From assembly GCA_023426365.1 (NCBI GenBank), contig JAFAAW010000122.1, positions 1 through 64,000 on the forward strand: a DNA stretch of 64,000 nucleotides, read 5' to 3'. Position 1 is the first letter of the stretch. Every line of letters starts with the position of its first letter. The notes under the pieces were generated by a model. That model was not told where the DNA came from. It did not search any database and saw only the letters and a program-made list of their open reading frames with translations. The DNA is from Pseudomonadota bacterium (GTDB taxonomy: Bacteria > Pseudomonadota > Alphaproteobacteria > Rhodospirillales > Magnetospirillaceae). The translations under genes were made by a program, and so were the position numbers. Below are positions 16,645 through 24,471 of the stretch, piece by piece.

Positions 16645-16686
16645 GCAAGTAAGGGTGGGGCAGGTTATTGGTTCACCCTTGCTTGC
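16645..16686. repeat. imperfect inverted repeat after patatin gene
   Basis: GCAAGTAAGGGTG (16645-16657) pairs with CACCCTTGCTTGC (16674-16686), 13 bp with one G-U, around a 16-nt loop. No T-tract follows. It may terminate the patatin-like gene or be an operator for the chemoreceptor gene downstream; the A+T-rich stretch 16687-16790 likely holds that promoter. Confidence 0.45.
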
Positions 16687-16836
16687 AATCTCAAATGGTC
16701 CGCCATGCTTAATAATGGCGTACTCTTGATGGGTTGTTCACCCTATTCCTATTCTTAAGGATAAGCCAATTTAGATTATGGGTCGCGTAAAAGGCGTGGT
16801 AAGACTCCCTCATGCATATCCGGGTGCGGGGGTGTC

Positions 16837-18534
16837 ATGCGATTTCTCGACCACATGAAGATCGGGACGAAAATTGCTGTCGTTCCTATCGTTTCCGCCC
16901 TCTGCATGGTCGTGGTCGCCGTAGTGGGCATGCGGGGGCTGGCCGGCCAGCAGGCGGCGCTGGACGACATTGCCGACGTTTCCTTCGCCAAGTCAGTGAA
17001 AACGGGCGAACTGGCCTCCTCCATGCAGGCCGCTCATTCCGATCTCTACCGTCTGCTGACCTGGAACGCCGCCGGCGTCGATGACAAGCAGATGACCAAG
17101 GCCGAAGCCAGTTTCGAGAATGCGGTCAAAGCGGCGGAAAAGCAGCTTGGCACCTATCGCGACTATCGCCTGAACGGCGAGGAGGAAGCCTTGCTCCGGC
17201 GGATCGAGCAAGCGCTGGCGCTTTATAAGGAAAACACCAATCAGGTGCTGTCCATGCAGCGGCTGGATTTCACGGCCGCCGTCTCGTTCATGTGGACCGC
17301 CCAGGACAATTTCCAGGCGCTGATGCGCGAGACGCAGCAGATGATCGCCCTGGAAGGGCGGCTGGTGGAGGACGCGAAGGCCGAGGCCGCGCGCACCGCC
17401 GAAGCCACGCGCATGTTGTTCATCGCCATTACCGTCGGCGCATTGGCCATGCTGGCCTTCATCTCGGTCCTGCTGGGCCGCGCCATCGCCTCGGCGGTGG
17501 GCGGCATGACCACGGCCATGGCCCGGCTGGCGCAGGGCGACCTGGACACCACCATCCCCGCCATCGGCCGGCGCGACGAGATCGGCGCCATGGCCGGCGC
17601 GGTGCAGGTGTTCAAGGACAATGCGCTGCGGGTCAAGGCTCTGACCGAGGAACAGGCGGCCATGGCCCGCCAAGCGGAACTGGCCAAGCATCAGGCCATG
17701 ACGGATCTGGCGGCCGAAATCGAGCAGAGCGTGCGCACGGCGGTGGCGGCAGCGTCGGCGGCGGCGGATGCGATCCGCGGCGAGGCCGAGGTGCTGGCCA
17801 CCAATGCGGAAACGGCCTCGACCCAGTCGGCCGAGGTCGCCACCTCGTCCGAGGCCGCCAACGGCAGCGTGGAAACCGTGGCCCATGCTGCCGAGCGTCT
17901 GGTCTCCTCCATCAGCGAAATCAACCGCCAGGTCAGCGAATCCTCGCGGGTGGCCGAGGAGGCGGTCATCGAGGCCGGCCGTACCGACGAGACGGTGAAG
18001 GGACTGACCCAGGCTTCGGCCAAGATCGGCGAAGTGGTCGGGCTGATCAACGACATCGCCAGCCAGACCAACCTGTTGGCGCTGAATGCCACCATCGAGG
18101 CGGCCCGTGCCGGCGATGCCGGCAAGGGCTTCGCGGTGGTCGCCAACGAGGTCAAAAGCCTGGCCAACCAAACCGCCAAGGCCACCGAGGAAATCGCCAA
18201 CGAGATCAACGCCATGAAGGGGGCCACCGACCAGGCGGTGAAGGCCATCGACGGCATCGTGGCCACGATTTCCCGGGTCAATCAGGCGCTGTCGGCCATT
18301 GCCAGTGCGGTGGCCGAGCAGGGGCGGGCCACCGGCGAGATCAGCGACTCGGTCATGCGGGCGGCCGACGGCACCCGCACGGTGACGCGGGGCATCGGCG
18401 AGGTGCGCCGGGTGGCCGAAGAGGTGGGAACCGCGGCGGCCACCGTCCACGTCACCACCGAAGGGCTGGTGGGGGAATTCGCCCGCCTGCAATCCCAGGT
18501 GGACGGGCTGGTGTCGCGCTTGCGCTCGGCCTGA
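16837..18534 (+). CDS. methyl-accepting chemotaxis protein, periplasmic four-helix type
   Basis: 565 residues. The first membrane helix (residues about 13-32) is followed by an all-helical periplasmic domain rich in Ala/Glu/Gln to about residue 190, then a second helix (M-L-F-I-A-I-T-V-G-A-L-A-M-L-A-F). A HAMP domain (A-R-L-A-Q-G-D-L-D-T-T-I-P) and a complete signalling domain with I-A-S-Q-T-N-L-L-A-L-N-A-T-I-E-A-A-R follow. Length and order are classical. GGGGGTG precedes ATG 16837. It is followed after 30 nt by a secreted Cache-like protein, which may deliver the signal. Confidence 0.93.
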   Translation: MRFLDHMKIGTKIAVVPIVSALCMVVVAVVGMRGLAGQQAALDDIADVSFAKSVKTGELASSMQAAHSDLYRLLTWNAAGVDDKQMTKAEASFENAVKAAEKQLGTYRDYRLNGEEEALLRRIEQALALYKENTNQVLSMQRLDFTAAVSFMWTAQDNFQALMRETQQMIALEGRLVEDAKAEAARTAEATRMLFIAITVGALAMLAFISVLLGRAIASAVGGMTTAMARLAQGDLDTTIPAIGRRDEIGAMAGAVQVFKDNALRVKALTEEQAAMARQAELAKHQAMTDLAAEIEQSVRTAVAAASAAADAIRGEAEVLATNAETASTQSAEVATSSEAANGSVETVAHAAERLVSSISEINRQVSESSRVAEEAVIEAGRTDETVKGLTQASAKIGEVVGLINDIASQTNLLALNATIEAARAGDAGKGFAVVANEVKSLANQTAKATEEIANEINAMKGATDQAVKAIDGIVATISRVNQALSAIASAVAEQGRATGEISDSVMRAADGTRTVTRGIGEVRRVAEEVGTAAATVHVTTEGLVGEFARLQSQVDGLVSRLRSA

Positions 18535-18564
18535 ACAAGATCAACGAAAGAGGAGGGAAGGGAC

Positions 18565-19026
18565 GTGAAGAACATGCTCAAGCTGGCCGCCGCGGCCGCG
18601 GCCGCCACCATCCTGCTGGCCGGCGCGGCCCGCGCCGACGAATGCACCACCGCCCAGGGGCTGGTGGACAAGGCCGTCGCCCATTACAAGGCGGCCGGCA
18701 AGGAAAAGGCCTTTGCCGACTTCATGAACAAGGACAACAAGGATTGGGTGAATGGCGAGTTGTACGTGATCGTCAGCACCATGGACGGCATCTTCAAGGT
18801 GCATGCCATCAATCCCAAGCTGATCGACAATCCGCAACTGCCGTCGCTCAAGGACACCAACGGCGTGATGATCATCCAGGAGATGATCAAGACCGGCAAG
18901 GAAACGCCCCAGGGCGGCTGGGCCAAGTACACCTGGACCCATCCCGAAACCAAGAAGCTGGCGCCCAAGCAGACCTGGGTGAAGGTCCATGACGGCCAGT
19001 TGTTCATGGTTGGCTGTTATCCCTGA
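18565..19026 (+). CDS. periplasmic Cache-type protein paired with the chemoreceptor
   Basis: 153 residues from GTG 18565; GAGGAGGGAAGG precedes it, and an ATG at 18574 is an alternative. A Sec signal peptide (A-A-A-A-A-A-A-T-I-L-L-A-G-A-A-R-A-D) is cleaved near Ala24. The mature part matches single-Cache domains: A-F-A-D-F-M-N, D-L-Y-like L-Y-V-I-V, F-K-V-H-A-I-N-P-K-L-I-D-N, and W-A-K-Y-T-W-T-H-P-E-T-K-K. Such free Cache proteins bind small ligands. It probably acts as a binding partner for the chemoreceptor encoded 30 nt upstream. Confidence 0.82.
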   Translation: MKNMLKLAAAAAAATILLAGAARADECTTAQGLVDKAVAHYKAAGKEKAFADFMNKDNKDWVNGELYVIVSTMDGIFKVHAINPKLIDNPQLPSLKDTNGVMIIQEMIKTGKETPQGGWAKYTWTHPETKKLAPKQTWVKVHDGQLFMVGCYP

Positions 19027-19033
19027 GTTGGGA

Positions 19034-19074
19034 GCGGAGCGGCGGCGGCCCTCAGGGGTGCGCCGCCGCTCCGC
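19034..19074. terminator. long hairpin between convergent genes
   Basis: GCGGAGCGGCGGCG (19034-19047) pairs perfectly with CGCCGCCGCTCCGC (19061-19074) around a 13-nt loop. It overlaps the 3' end of the minus-strand kinase gene and follows the Cache gene. There is no U-tract; a shared Rho-independent stop is plausible but not certain. Confidence 0.5.
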
Positions 19075-20260
19075 GATCGATCACCACGGCGAAGATGGAC
19101 CCCTTGCCGGGAATGGACCGCACCTCGATGCTGTGGTTCAGCAGCACGGCCATGCGGCGCACCACGCCCAGTCCCAGGCCAAAGCCCGGGCTGCGCCCGT
19201 CCCCGTCATCCAGTCGGGTGAAGTCGTCGAAGATGGCGTCCAGTTTGTCGCCTTCGATGCCGATGCCGCTATCGGCGACCCATAGGGCCACGCGGTGGCC
19301 GCGATGGCGGCAGCCCAGCACGACGCCGCCATCGCGCGTATAGCGGATGGCGTTCAGCACCAGATTGCGCAGCAGGCGTTCCAGCAGCACCGGGTCGCTG
19401 TACCCCCAGGCGCGGCTGGGCACCACACGCAGGTCCAGCTTCTTGGCCGCGGCCTCGCACTGGGCCTGGTGATACAGGCTGTCCAATAGCGGCCCCAGCG
19501 GAAAGGCCCGCGGATGGGGCTGTACCTGGTTCGAATCGATGACCGCCGCATCCAACAACGCATTCAGCAGGTTATGGGTGGCGCCAAGGGATTGGCGCAG
19601 CTTGTCCACCACGGGCTGCTGCGCGGTGCCGGCCAGTTGAACCGCCAACACCTCGGCGAAGATGGTGGCGGCTTGCAGCGGCTGGCGCAGGTCATGGCTG
19701 GCATGGGCGATGAAGCGGCTTTTCTCCAACTCCTGCCAATTCGCCAGATCGGCCAACCGGTCGCTGCGGCTGGCCGGCTGGGCGGGGCCGTCGCACCGAT
19801 GGTCCTGCGTGTCGGTGAATTCGTACCGCGAGCGCACCAGCCCGGCGCCATGGTCGAACGACCTTTGGTGCAAGACCATGCTCACCCCCAGCTTTTCCGC
19901 CAGGTAGTAAAGGCAGAGGTTGAGCGGGCAGGCCAGGAACGGGTTGGCCGATTGCGCGTGCGTTTCGGAATAGGCGGCCGCCCCGTGCAGGTCATGCCAG
20001 ACAAAGTCGGTGCCCTTGTCGGACGGATGCATCTCGACCTGCTTGGCAAAGCCCTTGGCCACGAACGCCCGTATCAGCGCGGTCAGGTCGGAAAGGTGAT
20101 TGGCGGCGGTGAACCCCAATCCCCGGCGGTTCAGGAAGTCGAGCAATTCGCCGCCGATGTCGCGCATGATCTGGCTTTGGATGGGGGGCTCAAGGCGGGC
20201 CAGGGTCTTGCCGAAGGAAACCAGCGTGCCTTCGTACAGGGCCAGCTTGAAATCATCCAT
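19052..20260 (-). CDS. soluble sensor histidine kinase with N-terminal sensory domain
   Basis: 402 residues; GGAGGTGGC directly precedes ATG 20260, so the longer upstream frame is rejected. Residues 1-155 form a domain without membrane helices (M-D-D-F-K-L-A-L-Y-E-G-T-L-V-S-F-G-K) that resembles small-molecule or heme-binding sensor domains with several His/Cys. A HisKA domain has phospho-His in A-S-H-D-L-R-Q-P-L-Q, and the ATPase lobe has N-L-V-L-N-A-I-R-Y-T, D-S-G-I-G-I and G-F-G-L-G-L. No adjacent response regulator is present on this strand, so it is orphan; the REC-Hpt protein is a candidate partner. Confidence 0.9.
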   Translation of the reverse strand: MDDFKLALYEGTLVSFGKTLARLEPPIQSQIMRDIGGELLDFLNRRGLGFTAANHLSDLTALIRAFVAKGFAKQVEMHPSDKGTDFVWHDLHGAAAYSETHAQSANPFLACPLNLCLYYLAEKLGVSMVLHQRSFDHGAGLVRSRYEFTDTQDHRCDGPAQPASRSDRLADLANWQELEKSRFIAHASHDLRQPLQAATIFAEVLAVQLAGTAQQPVVDKLRQSLGATHNLLNALLDAAVIDSNQVQPHPRAFPLGPLLDSLYHQAQCEAAAKKLDLRVVPSRAWGYSDPVLLERLLRNLVLNAIRYTRDGGVVLGCRHRGHRVALWVADSGIGIEGDKLDAIFDDFTRLDDGDGRSPGFGLGLGVVRRMAVLLNHSIEVRSIPGKGSIFAVVIDRGAAAHP

Positions 20261-20777
20261 GCCACCTCCGCTCCTTTGCGGGTCCGGATGTCGGATGCCG
20301 ACGACCCAATTGGCATCGTTGCTTGCGAATAATGTCAATCTACACCTTAAGTATTTTCACGTACAGAAAAAATGCCGGACAATAATCGCGCCTTGGTTGT
20401 GGCTTGCCGTCCAGGCCATCCGGCTATGACTTTCCCCCAATGGTGCGCGGGCCGGGCAAAGCTATATTTTTCCCATGCAGAACACCGGAACCCGACAAAC
20501 CGGCGAGGCAAACGCTGACGGCAAGGGCAAAATTCGGCAATTGAAGCATGTCCGCAGCCGGTTTTCGTGGCCTTCCTGAGAATGTTCCATGCGGTGGCGG
20601 TTGCGTCCAATTGCCGTCTATGCTTAAGCTGTCCGTGTCTCGAAGGGAGAAACCGCACTTGCAGTGAAGTGACGACTTGTTTCGGGGATGCCGATTCAGC
20701 ATGTGGGATTACGCACATGCGAATGATCGGTAAATGGGGAAATAACGGCAGGCGAACAAAATGGACGATTGGCGGCC
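20261..20777. other. 517-bp intergenic region
   Basis: Lower in G+C than its surroundings and without a protein-like frame. It separates the divergent kinase and ParA-like genes. A+T-rich stretches near 20330-20380 and 20735-20770 probably hold promoters for the two flanking genes. No riboswitch or repeat fold was recognised. Confidence 0.6.
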
Positions 20778-21869
20778 ATGAAACCGTATATCGTTGCCAT
20801 ATTCAATCAGAAGGGCGGTATCTCCAAGACGACCACAAGCACCAACCTTGCCGTATGCTTGGCAGCTTATGGCAAGTCGGTAGTGGTGATCGACCTCGAC
20901 TCTCAGGGCGATTCCACCAAAAGCTTGGGTATCGACCCCAATGTGAAACGCGGCGTTTACGACCTTTTCGTCGGCTCGGCCGAGATTGAAGAGGTGATGC
21001 TGCCGACTGTGTTCGACGGCGTGCGCGTGGTGCCGTCCACCTACAGTCTGGCCGGCATCGAGATACGCCTGTCGGAACTCAAGGATTCCCAGCGCACCCT
21101 GACCAATATCATCAGCCATGCGGCGCTGGACTGCGATTACGTCATCATCGATTGCCCGCCAGCGCTTGGCATTCTGCCTATCAATGCCCTGGCCTCGGCC
21201 CATGCGGTGATCATTCCGGTGACCGCCACGCCCTACGCCAATGACGGCCTGATGCGCACGCTGCCCTCCATCAAGTACGTGCAGGAGGGGCTGAATAAGG
21301 CGCTGCTGCTCCAAGGCGTGCTGTTCACCATCCACGATCGCCACAAGACCGCACGCAAGATCAGCGAATTGATCCGCTCGCGTCTGGGCGGCACCGTCTA
21401 TGGCGCCGAAATTCCCCGCGATAACATGGTGATCGAGGCGGCGACCGCCCGCCTGCCGGTCTGCGTTTATGCGCCGCGTTCGGCGGCCGCCCAGGCCCAT
21501 CTGGACTTCACCGGGGAATTCCTGGACCGCCACCAGAAGATTGCGGCCAAGGCCGGGATGGTGGTGTCGCCGCCGCCCGCCCGTGAGGAGGCGTTGGCGC
21601 GCTTGTCGCAGTGGCAGGAACAGCATGCCACCGAGGTGGACCGCCCCACCGGCGACCGCGTGCGACAGCGCCGGAACCAGTTGGACCGCATGCTGTACGG
21701 CAACCGCACCATGATGGAACGCCTGCATCTGGGGCTGATCCATTTGTTCATCGAGCATCGGATGTCGCTGGTGGCGTTCCTGCTGGTCATCCTGGCCGCC
21801 GTCGTCACCCTGGTGGGGGTGGGGGTCGAAGGGGTGCGCCTGCTCGCCACAACCATAGGCTTATCCTAA
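20778..21869 (+). CDS. ParA/MinD-like ATPase with C-terminal transmembrane helix
   Basis: 363 residues. The deviant Walker A K-G-G-I-S-K-T-T (Lys12 and Lys17) and Walker B D-Y-V-I-I-D-C-P-P are those of the ParA/MinD family, and the intervening D-L-D-S-Q-G-D-S is the A' motif. A Glu/Arg-rich linker (residues about 265-320) follows. Then there is a single hydrophobic helix near residues 328-352 (S-L-V-A-F-L-L-V-I-L-A-A-V-V-T-L) close to the C-terminus. A TTG at 20769 and an ATG at 20778 are in frame; ATG 20778 is chosen. It lies 80 nt before cheW and may position chemosensory arrays, as ParC and PpfA do. The membrane anchor is unusual. Confidence 0.88.
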   Translation: MKPYIVAIFNQKGGISKTTTSTNLAVCLAAYGKSVVVIDLDSQGDSTKSLGIDPNVKRGVYDLFVGSAEIEEVMLPTVFDGVRVVPSTYSLAGIEIRLSELKDSQRTLTNIISHAALDCDYVIIDCPPALGILPINALASAHAVIIPVTATPYANDGLMRTLPSIKYVQEGLNKALLLQGVLFTIHDRHKTARKISELIRSRLGGTVYGAEIPRDNMVIEAATARLPVCVYAPRSAAAQAHLDFTGEFLDRHQKIAAKAGMVVSPPPAREEALARLSQWQEQHATEVDRPTGDRVRQRRNQLDRMLYGNRTMMERLHLGLIHLFIEHRMSLVAFLLVILAAVVTLVGVGVEGVRLLATTIGLS

Positions 21870-21949
21870 GCTGTGGTAATTTTGTTTTATCGCCGATTGT
21901 GTGTCCCTCGTCCGTTTGGTTAAATACCCTGAACCTTTGGGGAAACGTG

Positions 21950-22459
21950 TTGTCTGCCGACGGGGACGATCTTCATTCCGTGGTGATTTTTCGCCTGGGG
22001 GGCCGGCTGTTCGCCATCGCCGTCACCGACGTGCGCGAGGTGGTGCCCTATGCCTGGCTGGACCTGCCGCCGCGCATGCCGTCCTTTGTCAAAGGCGTGC
22101 TGAATCTGGGCGGGCAGGCGGTTCCCGTGCTGCGGCTGGATGATCTGCTGGGCATGGAGCCGGCACACCACATCGGTCTCGATGCCTCGATCCTGATCAT
22201 GAAGGGCGGCGATGCCCCGCTGGGCCTGCTGGTGGACCATGTGGAGGGCGTGCGTCCCGCCGCCAGCTTCCAGTACACCCCCATCGACGACAGCGCCTCG
22301 TTCCAAGGCTGCGTGGCCGGCCAGTTGCACGGGCCGCAGGGGGCCATTCATCTGGTTTCCTGGCGTCACGTCCTGATGGAGGAGGAACGCCGCCGGCTGG
22401 AGCAGTTCCAGAGCGACGCCCAACAGCGCCTGTCCGAATTGGCGGACGGAGTGCCGTGA
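21950..22459 (+). CDS. cheW: CheW coupling protein (first copy)
   Basis: 169 residues. TTG 21950 is preferred (GGGGAA 5-7 nt upstream); GTG 21947 is one codon earlier. The domain begins S-V-V-I-F-R-L-G-G-R-L-F-A-I-A-V-T-D-V-R-E-V-V and contains V-L-N-L-G-G-Q-A-V-P-V-L-R-L, the CheW core. CheW links receptors to CheA. A charged tail (E-E-E-R-R-R-L-E-Q-F-Q) follows. Its TGA overlaps the GTG of cheR, showing translational coupling. This is the first gene of the chemosensory operon. Confidence 0.9.
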   Translation: MSADGDDLHSVVIFRLGGRLFAIAVTDVREVVPYAWLDLPPRMPSFVKGVLNLGGQAVPVLRLDDLLGMEPAHHIGLDASILIMKGGDAPLGLLVDHVEGVRPAASFQYTPIDDSASFQGCVAGQLHGPQGAIHLVSWRHVLMEEERRRLEQFQSDAQQRLSELADGVP

Positions 22460-23853
22460 CCTCCGCACCCGTTCAGGCAATCCTGGCCGATTCGTTCTTC
22501 CAGCGCTTGAAGGCGCTGGTGATCGAGGTCACCGGCATGGCCTTTTATGCCGACAAGGACGAGGATCTGGCCCGCATTGTCGCCGCCCGTCTGGCAGAGA
22601 TCGGCATGAATGGGTGCGCCCGTTATCTGGAGCTGATCGCCGACCAGGTGCGCGGCCGCGACGAGATGGACGCCCTGGTGGCGGAACTGACCATCGGCGA
22701 GACCTATTTCTTTCGCCACAAGGAACAGTTCGACGCCCTGCGCGACATCATCCTTCCCGACGTTCTGGCCCGCAATGAAGGCGTGCGCCGCCTGCGGATC
22801 TGGAGCGCGGGCTGCGCCACCGGCCCCGAACCCTATTCGGTGTCCATCCTGCTCAGACGTGAATTCGGCCACCGGATCGAAGGATGGCACGTCAGCATCA
22901 TCGGCACCGACATCAACCAGAAATTCCTGGCCCGTGCCCGCGATGGCCGGTACGACGAATGGGCCTTCCGCGCCACCCCCGACGACGTGCGCCGCGACTG
23001 CTTCGAGCCGGTGGGGAAGCAGTGGCAGATCAGGCCGCAATATCGCAACGGCGTCAGCTTCCAGTATCATAACCTGATCCGCAACCGCTTCCCCTCGCTG
23101 CTGGACAACCTGGCGGGGCTGGACATCGTGATCTGCCGCAATGTGGTGATTTATTTCAGCCGCGAGACGGTGGAAGGGCTGGTTCCATGTTTCCACGAGA
23201 CCCTGGCCGACGGCGGCTGGCTGGTCATGGGGCATGCCGAGCCGAACATGGAGCTGTTTCGCAATTTCCGCACCGTGAACACCCCGGGCGCGGTGCTGTA
23301 CCAGCGCGCCGACCGACCCGAGGCGGCGATGCCCGCGCCGCCGCCGGTTCCCCGCATCCAACTGCCCTTGCCCCAGCCGGCCCTGCGCCAGCGCCCACCC
23401 TTGCGCCGTCCGGCGCCGGTGCCGGCCGCCCCCCGTCCGGCGCCGCCGCGCGCCCATGACGGTATCGCCGCCATTCGCGCCATGGCCGACCAGGGGCGCT
23501 GGGCGGAGGCGCTGGCCGCATGCGATGCCCTGATCGCGGGCAACGCGCTGGATGCCTATGCCCATTTCTATCGCGCGCTGGTGGCCGAGCAGTTGGGCGA
23601 TGTGGAGGGCTGCGAAACGTTCCTGCGGCGCGCCATTTATCTCGACCGCCATTTCGTTCTGCCCCATTATCACCTGGGGTTGTTTCTGTGGCGGCGGGAC
23701 GAGCTTTCGGGGGCGAGCCGATCGTTTCGCAATGTTCTCGCCTTGCTTCAACGTCTGCCCGACGACCACGCGCTTGAACACGGCGACGCCATCACCGTGG
23801 GCCAATTGCGCGAGACCGTCGGGATGCATCTTGATCTGATCGGGGTGACATGA
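22456..23853 (+). CDS. cheR: CheR chemoreceptor methyltransferase with TPR-like C-terminus
   Basis: 465 residues, longer than classical CheR (about 280). The methyltransferase core has the SAM-binding W-S-A-G-C-A-T-G-P-E-P-Y-S (residues 116-128), E-T-Y-F-F-R-H-K-E and I-V-I-C-R-N-V-V-I-Y-F-S. A Pro/Ala/Arg-rich linker (residues about 290-335) leads to a TPR-like region (D-Q-G-R-W-A-E-A-L-A-A-C-D-A-L-I, H-Y-H-L-G-L-F-L-W). CheR-TPR fusions are typical of alternative-function chemosensory systems. GTG 22456 overlaps the cheW stop, and its stop overlaps the next ATG (ATGA). Confidence 0.95.
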   Translation: MTSAPVQAILADSFFQRLKALVIEVTGMAFYADKDEDLARIVAARLAEIGMNGCARYLELIADQVRGRDEMDALVAELTIGETYFFRHKEQFDALRDIILPDVLARNEGVRRLRIWSAGCATGPEPYSVSILLRREFGHRIEGWHVSIIGTDINQKFLARARDGRYDEWAFRATPDDVRRDCFEPVGKQWQIRPQYRNGVSFQYHNLIRNRFPSLLDNLAGLDIVICRNVVIYFSRETVEGLVPCFHETLADGGWLVMGHAEPNMELFRNFRTVNTPGAVLYQRADRPEAAMPAPPPVPRIQLPLPQPALRQRPPLRRPAPVPAAPRPAPPRAHDGIAAIRAMADQGRWAEALAACDALIAGNALDAYAHFYRALVAEQLGDVEGCETFLRRAIYLDRHFVLPHYHLGLFLWRRDELSGASRSFRNVLALLQRLPDDHALEHGDAITVGQLRETVGMHLDLIGVT

Positions 23854-24458
23854 GCGCAGGGGAGAAGGTGTCGGGACTGGTGGAGCGCCTGCACGGCCAG
23901 ATGGCGGCAGGCTTTTCCGCCGACGATCCGGCTTTTGTCGAGCAGGTTCTCAAGGTGCGCGCGCGCCGTCTGGCGGCCACGCGCGCATTGGCCGAAGACG
24001 TGTCGCCCGGCATGGCCGTGCTGTGCTTCGGCATCGGCGCGGAATCCTATGCGCTGCCGCTGTCCGACCTGGCCGAGGTGATGCCGCTGGTCCAATGGAC
24101 GCCGGTGCCCGGCCTTGCCCAGCACCTGCTGGGCGTGACCAACGTGCGCGGCGAAATCCACCCGATCCTGAACCTGCATGCCATGCTGACCCTCCCGGAG
24201 CCGGAGGCGGCGGCCCAGTCCTACGTCGTGTTCCTGCGTCACGCCGGCCGCGCCGTGGGCTTGCGCGTCGATACGCTCAACCGCATCCGCTTCATCAATC
24301 CGCAATTGTTGACCGTCCCGCACGAGGCGGCCAACGGCCTGCCGCAGCGTTTCGTCGCCGGCATCACCCCGGAAACCCTGATCCTGCTCGATTGCCGGCA
24401 GATCCTGGCCCTGGACGTGCTCCAGGACCGCCGGGCCGATTATCGCCGCGTCACCTGA
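23850..24458 (+). CDS. cheW: CheW coupling protein (second copy)
   Basis: 202 residues, longer than the first copy because of a helical N-terminal extension (residues 1-55, with Glu/Arg-rich A-R-A-R-R-L-A-A-T-R-A-L-A). The CheW domain follows (M-A-V-L-C-F-G-I-G-A-E-S-Y-A-L-P, V-R-G-E-I-H-P-I-L-N-L). ATG 23850 overlaps the cheR TGA. Two CheW proteins flanking cheR suggest two coupling contexts or receptor classes. Confidence 0.92.
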   Translation: MSAGEKVSGLVERLHGQMAAGFSADDPAFVEQVLKVRARRLAATRALAEDVSPGMAVLCFGIGAESYALPLSDLAEVMPLVQWTPVPGLAQHLLGVTNVRGEIHPILNLHAMLTLPEPEAAAQSYVVFLRHAGRAVGLRVDTLNRIRFINPQLLTVPHEAANGLPQRFVAGITPETLILLDCRQILALDVLQDRRADYRRVT

Positions 24459-24471
24459 AGGAAAGACCCGT

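Noticed and set aside
20424..20702. A 92-codon minus-strand frame in the kinase-ParA gap
   Set aside because: Starts without a good ribosome-binding site and has no recognisable motif or protein-like composition.
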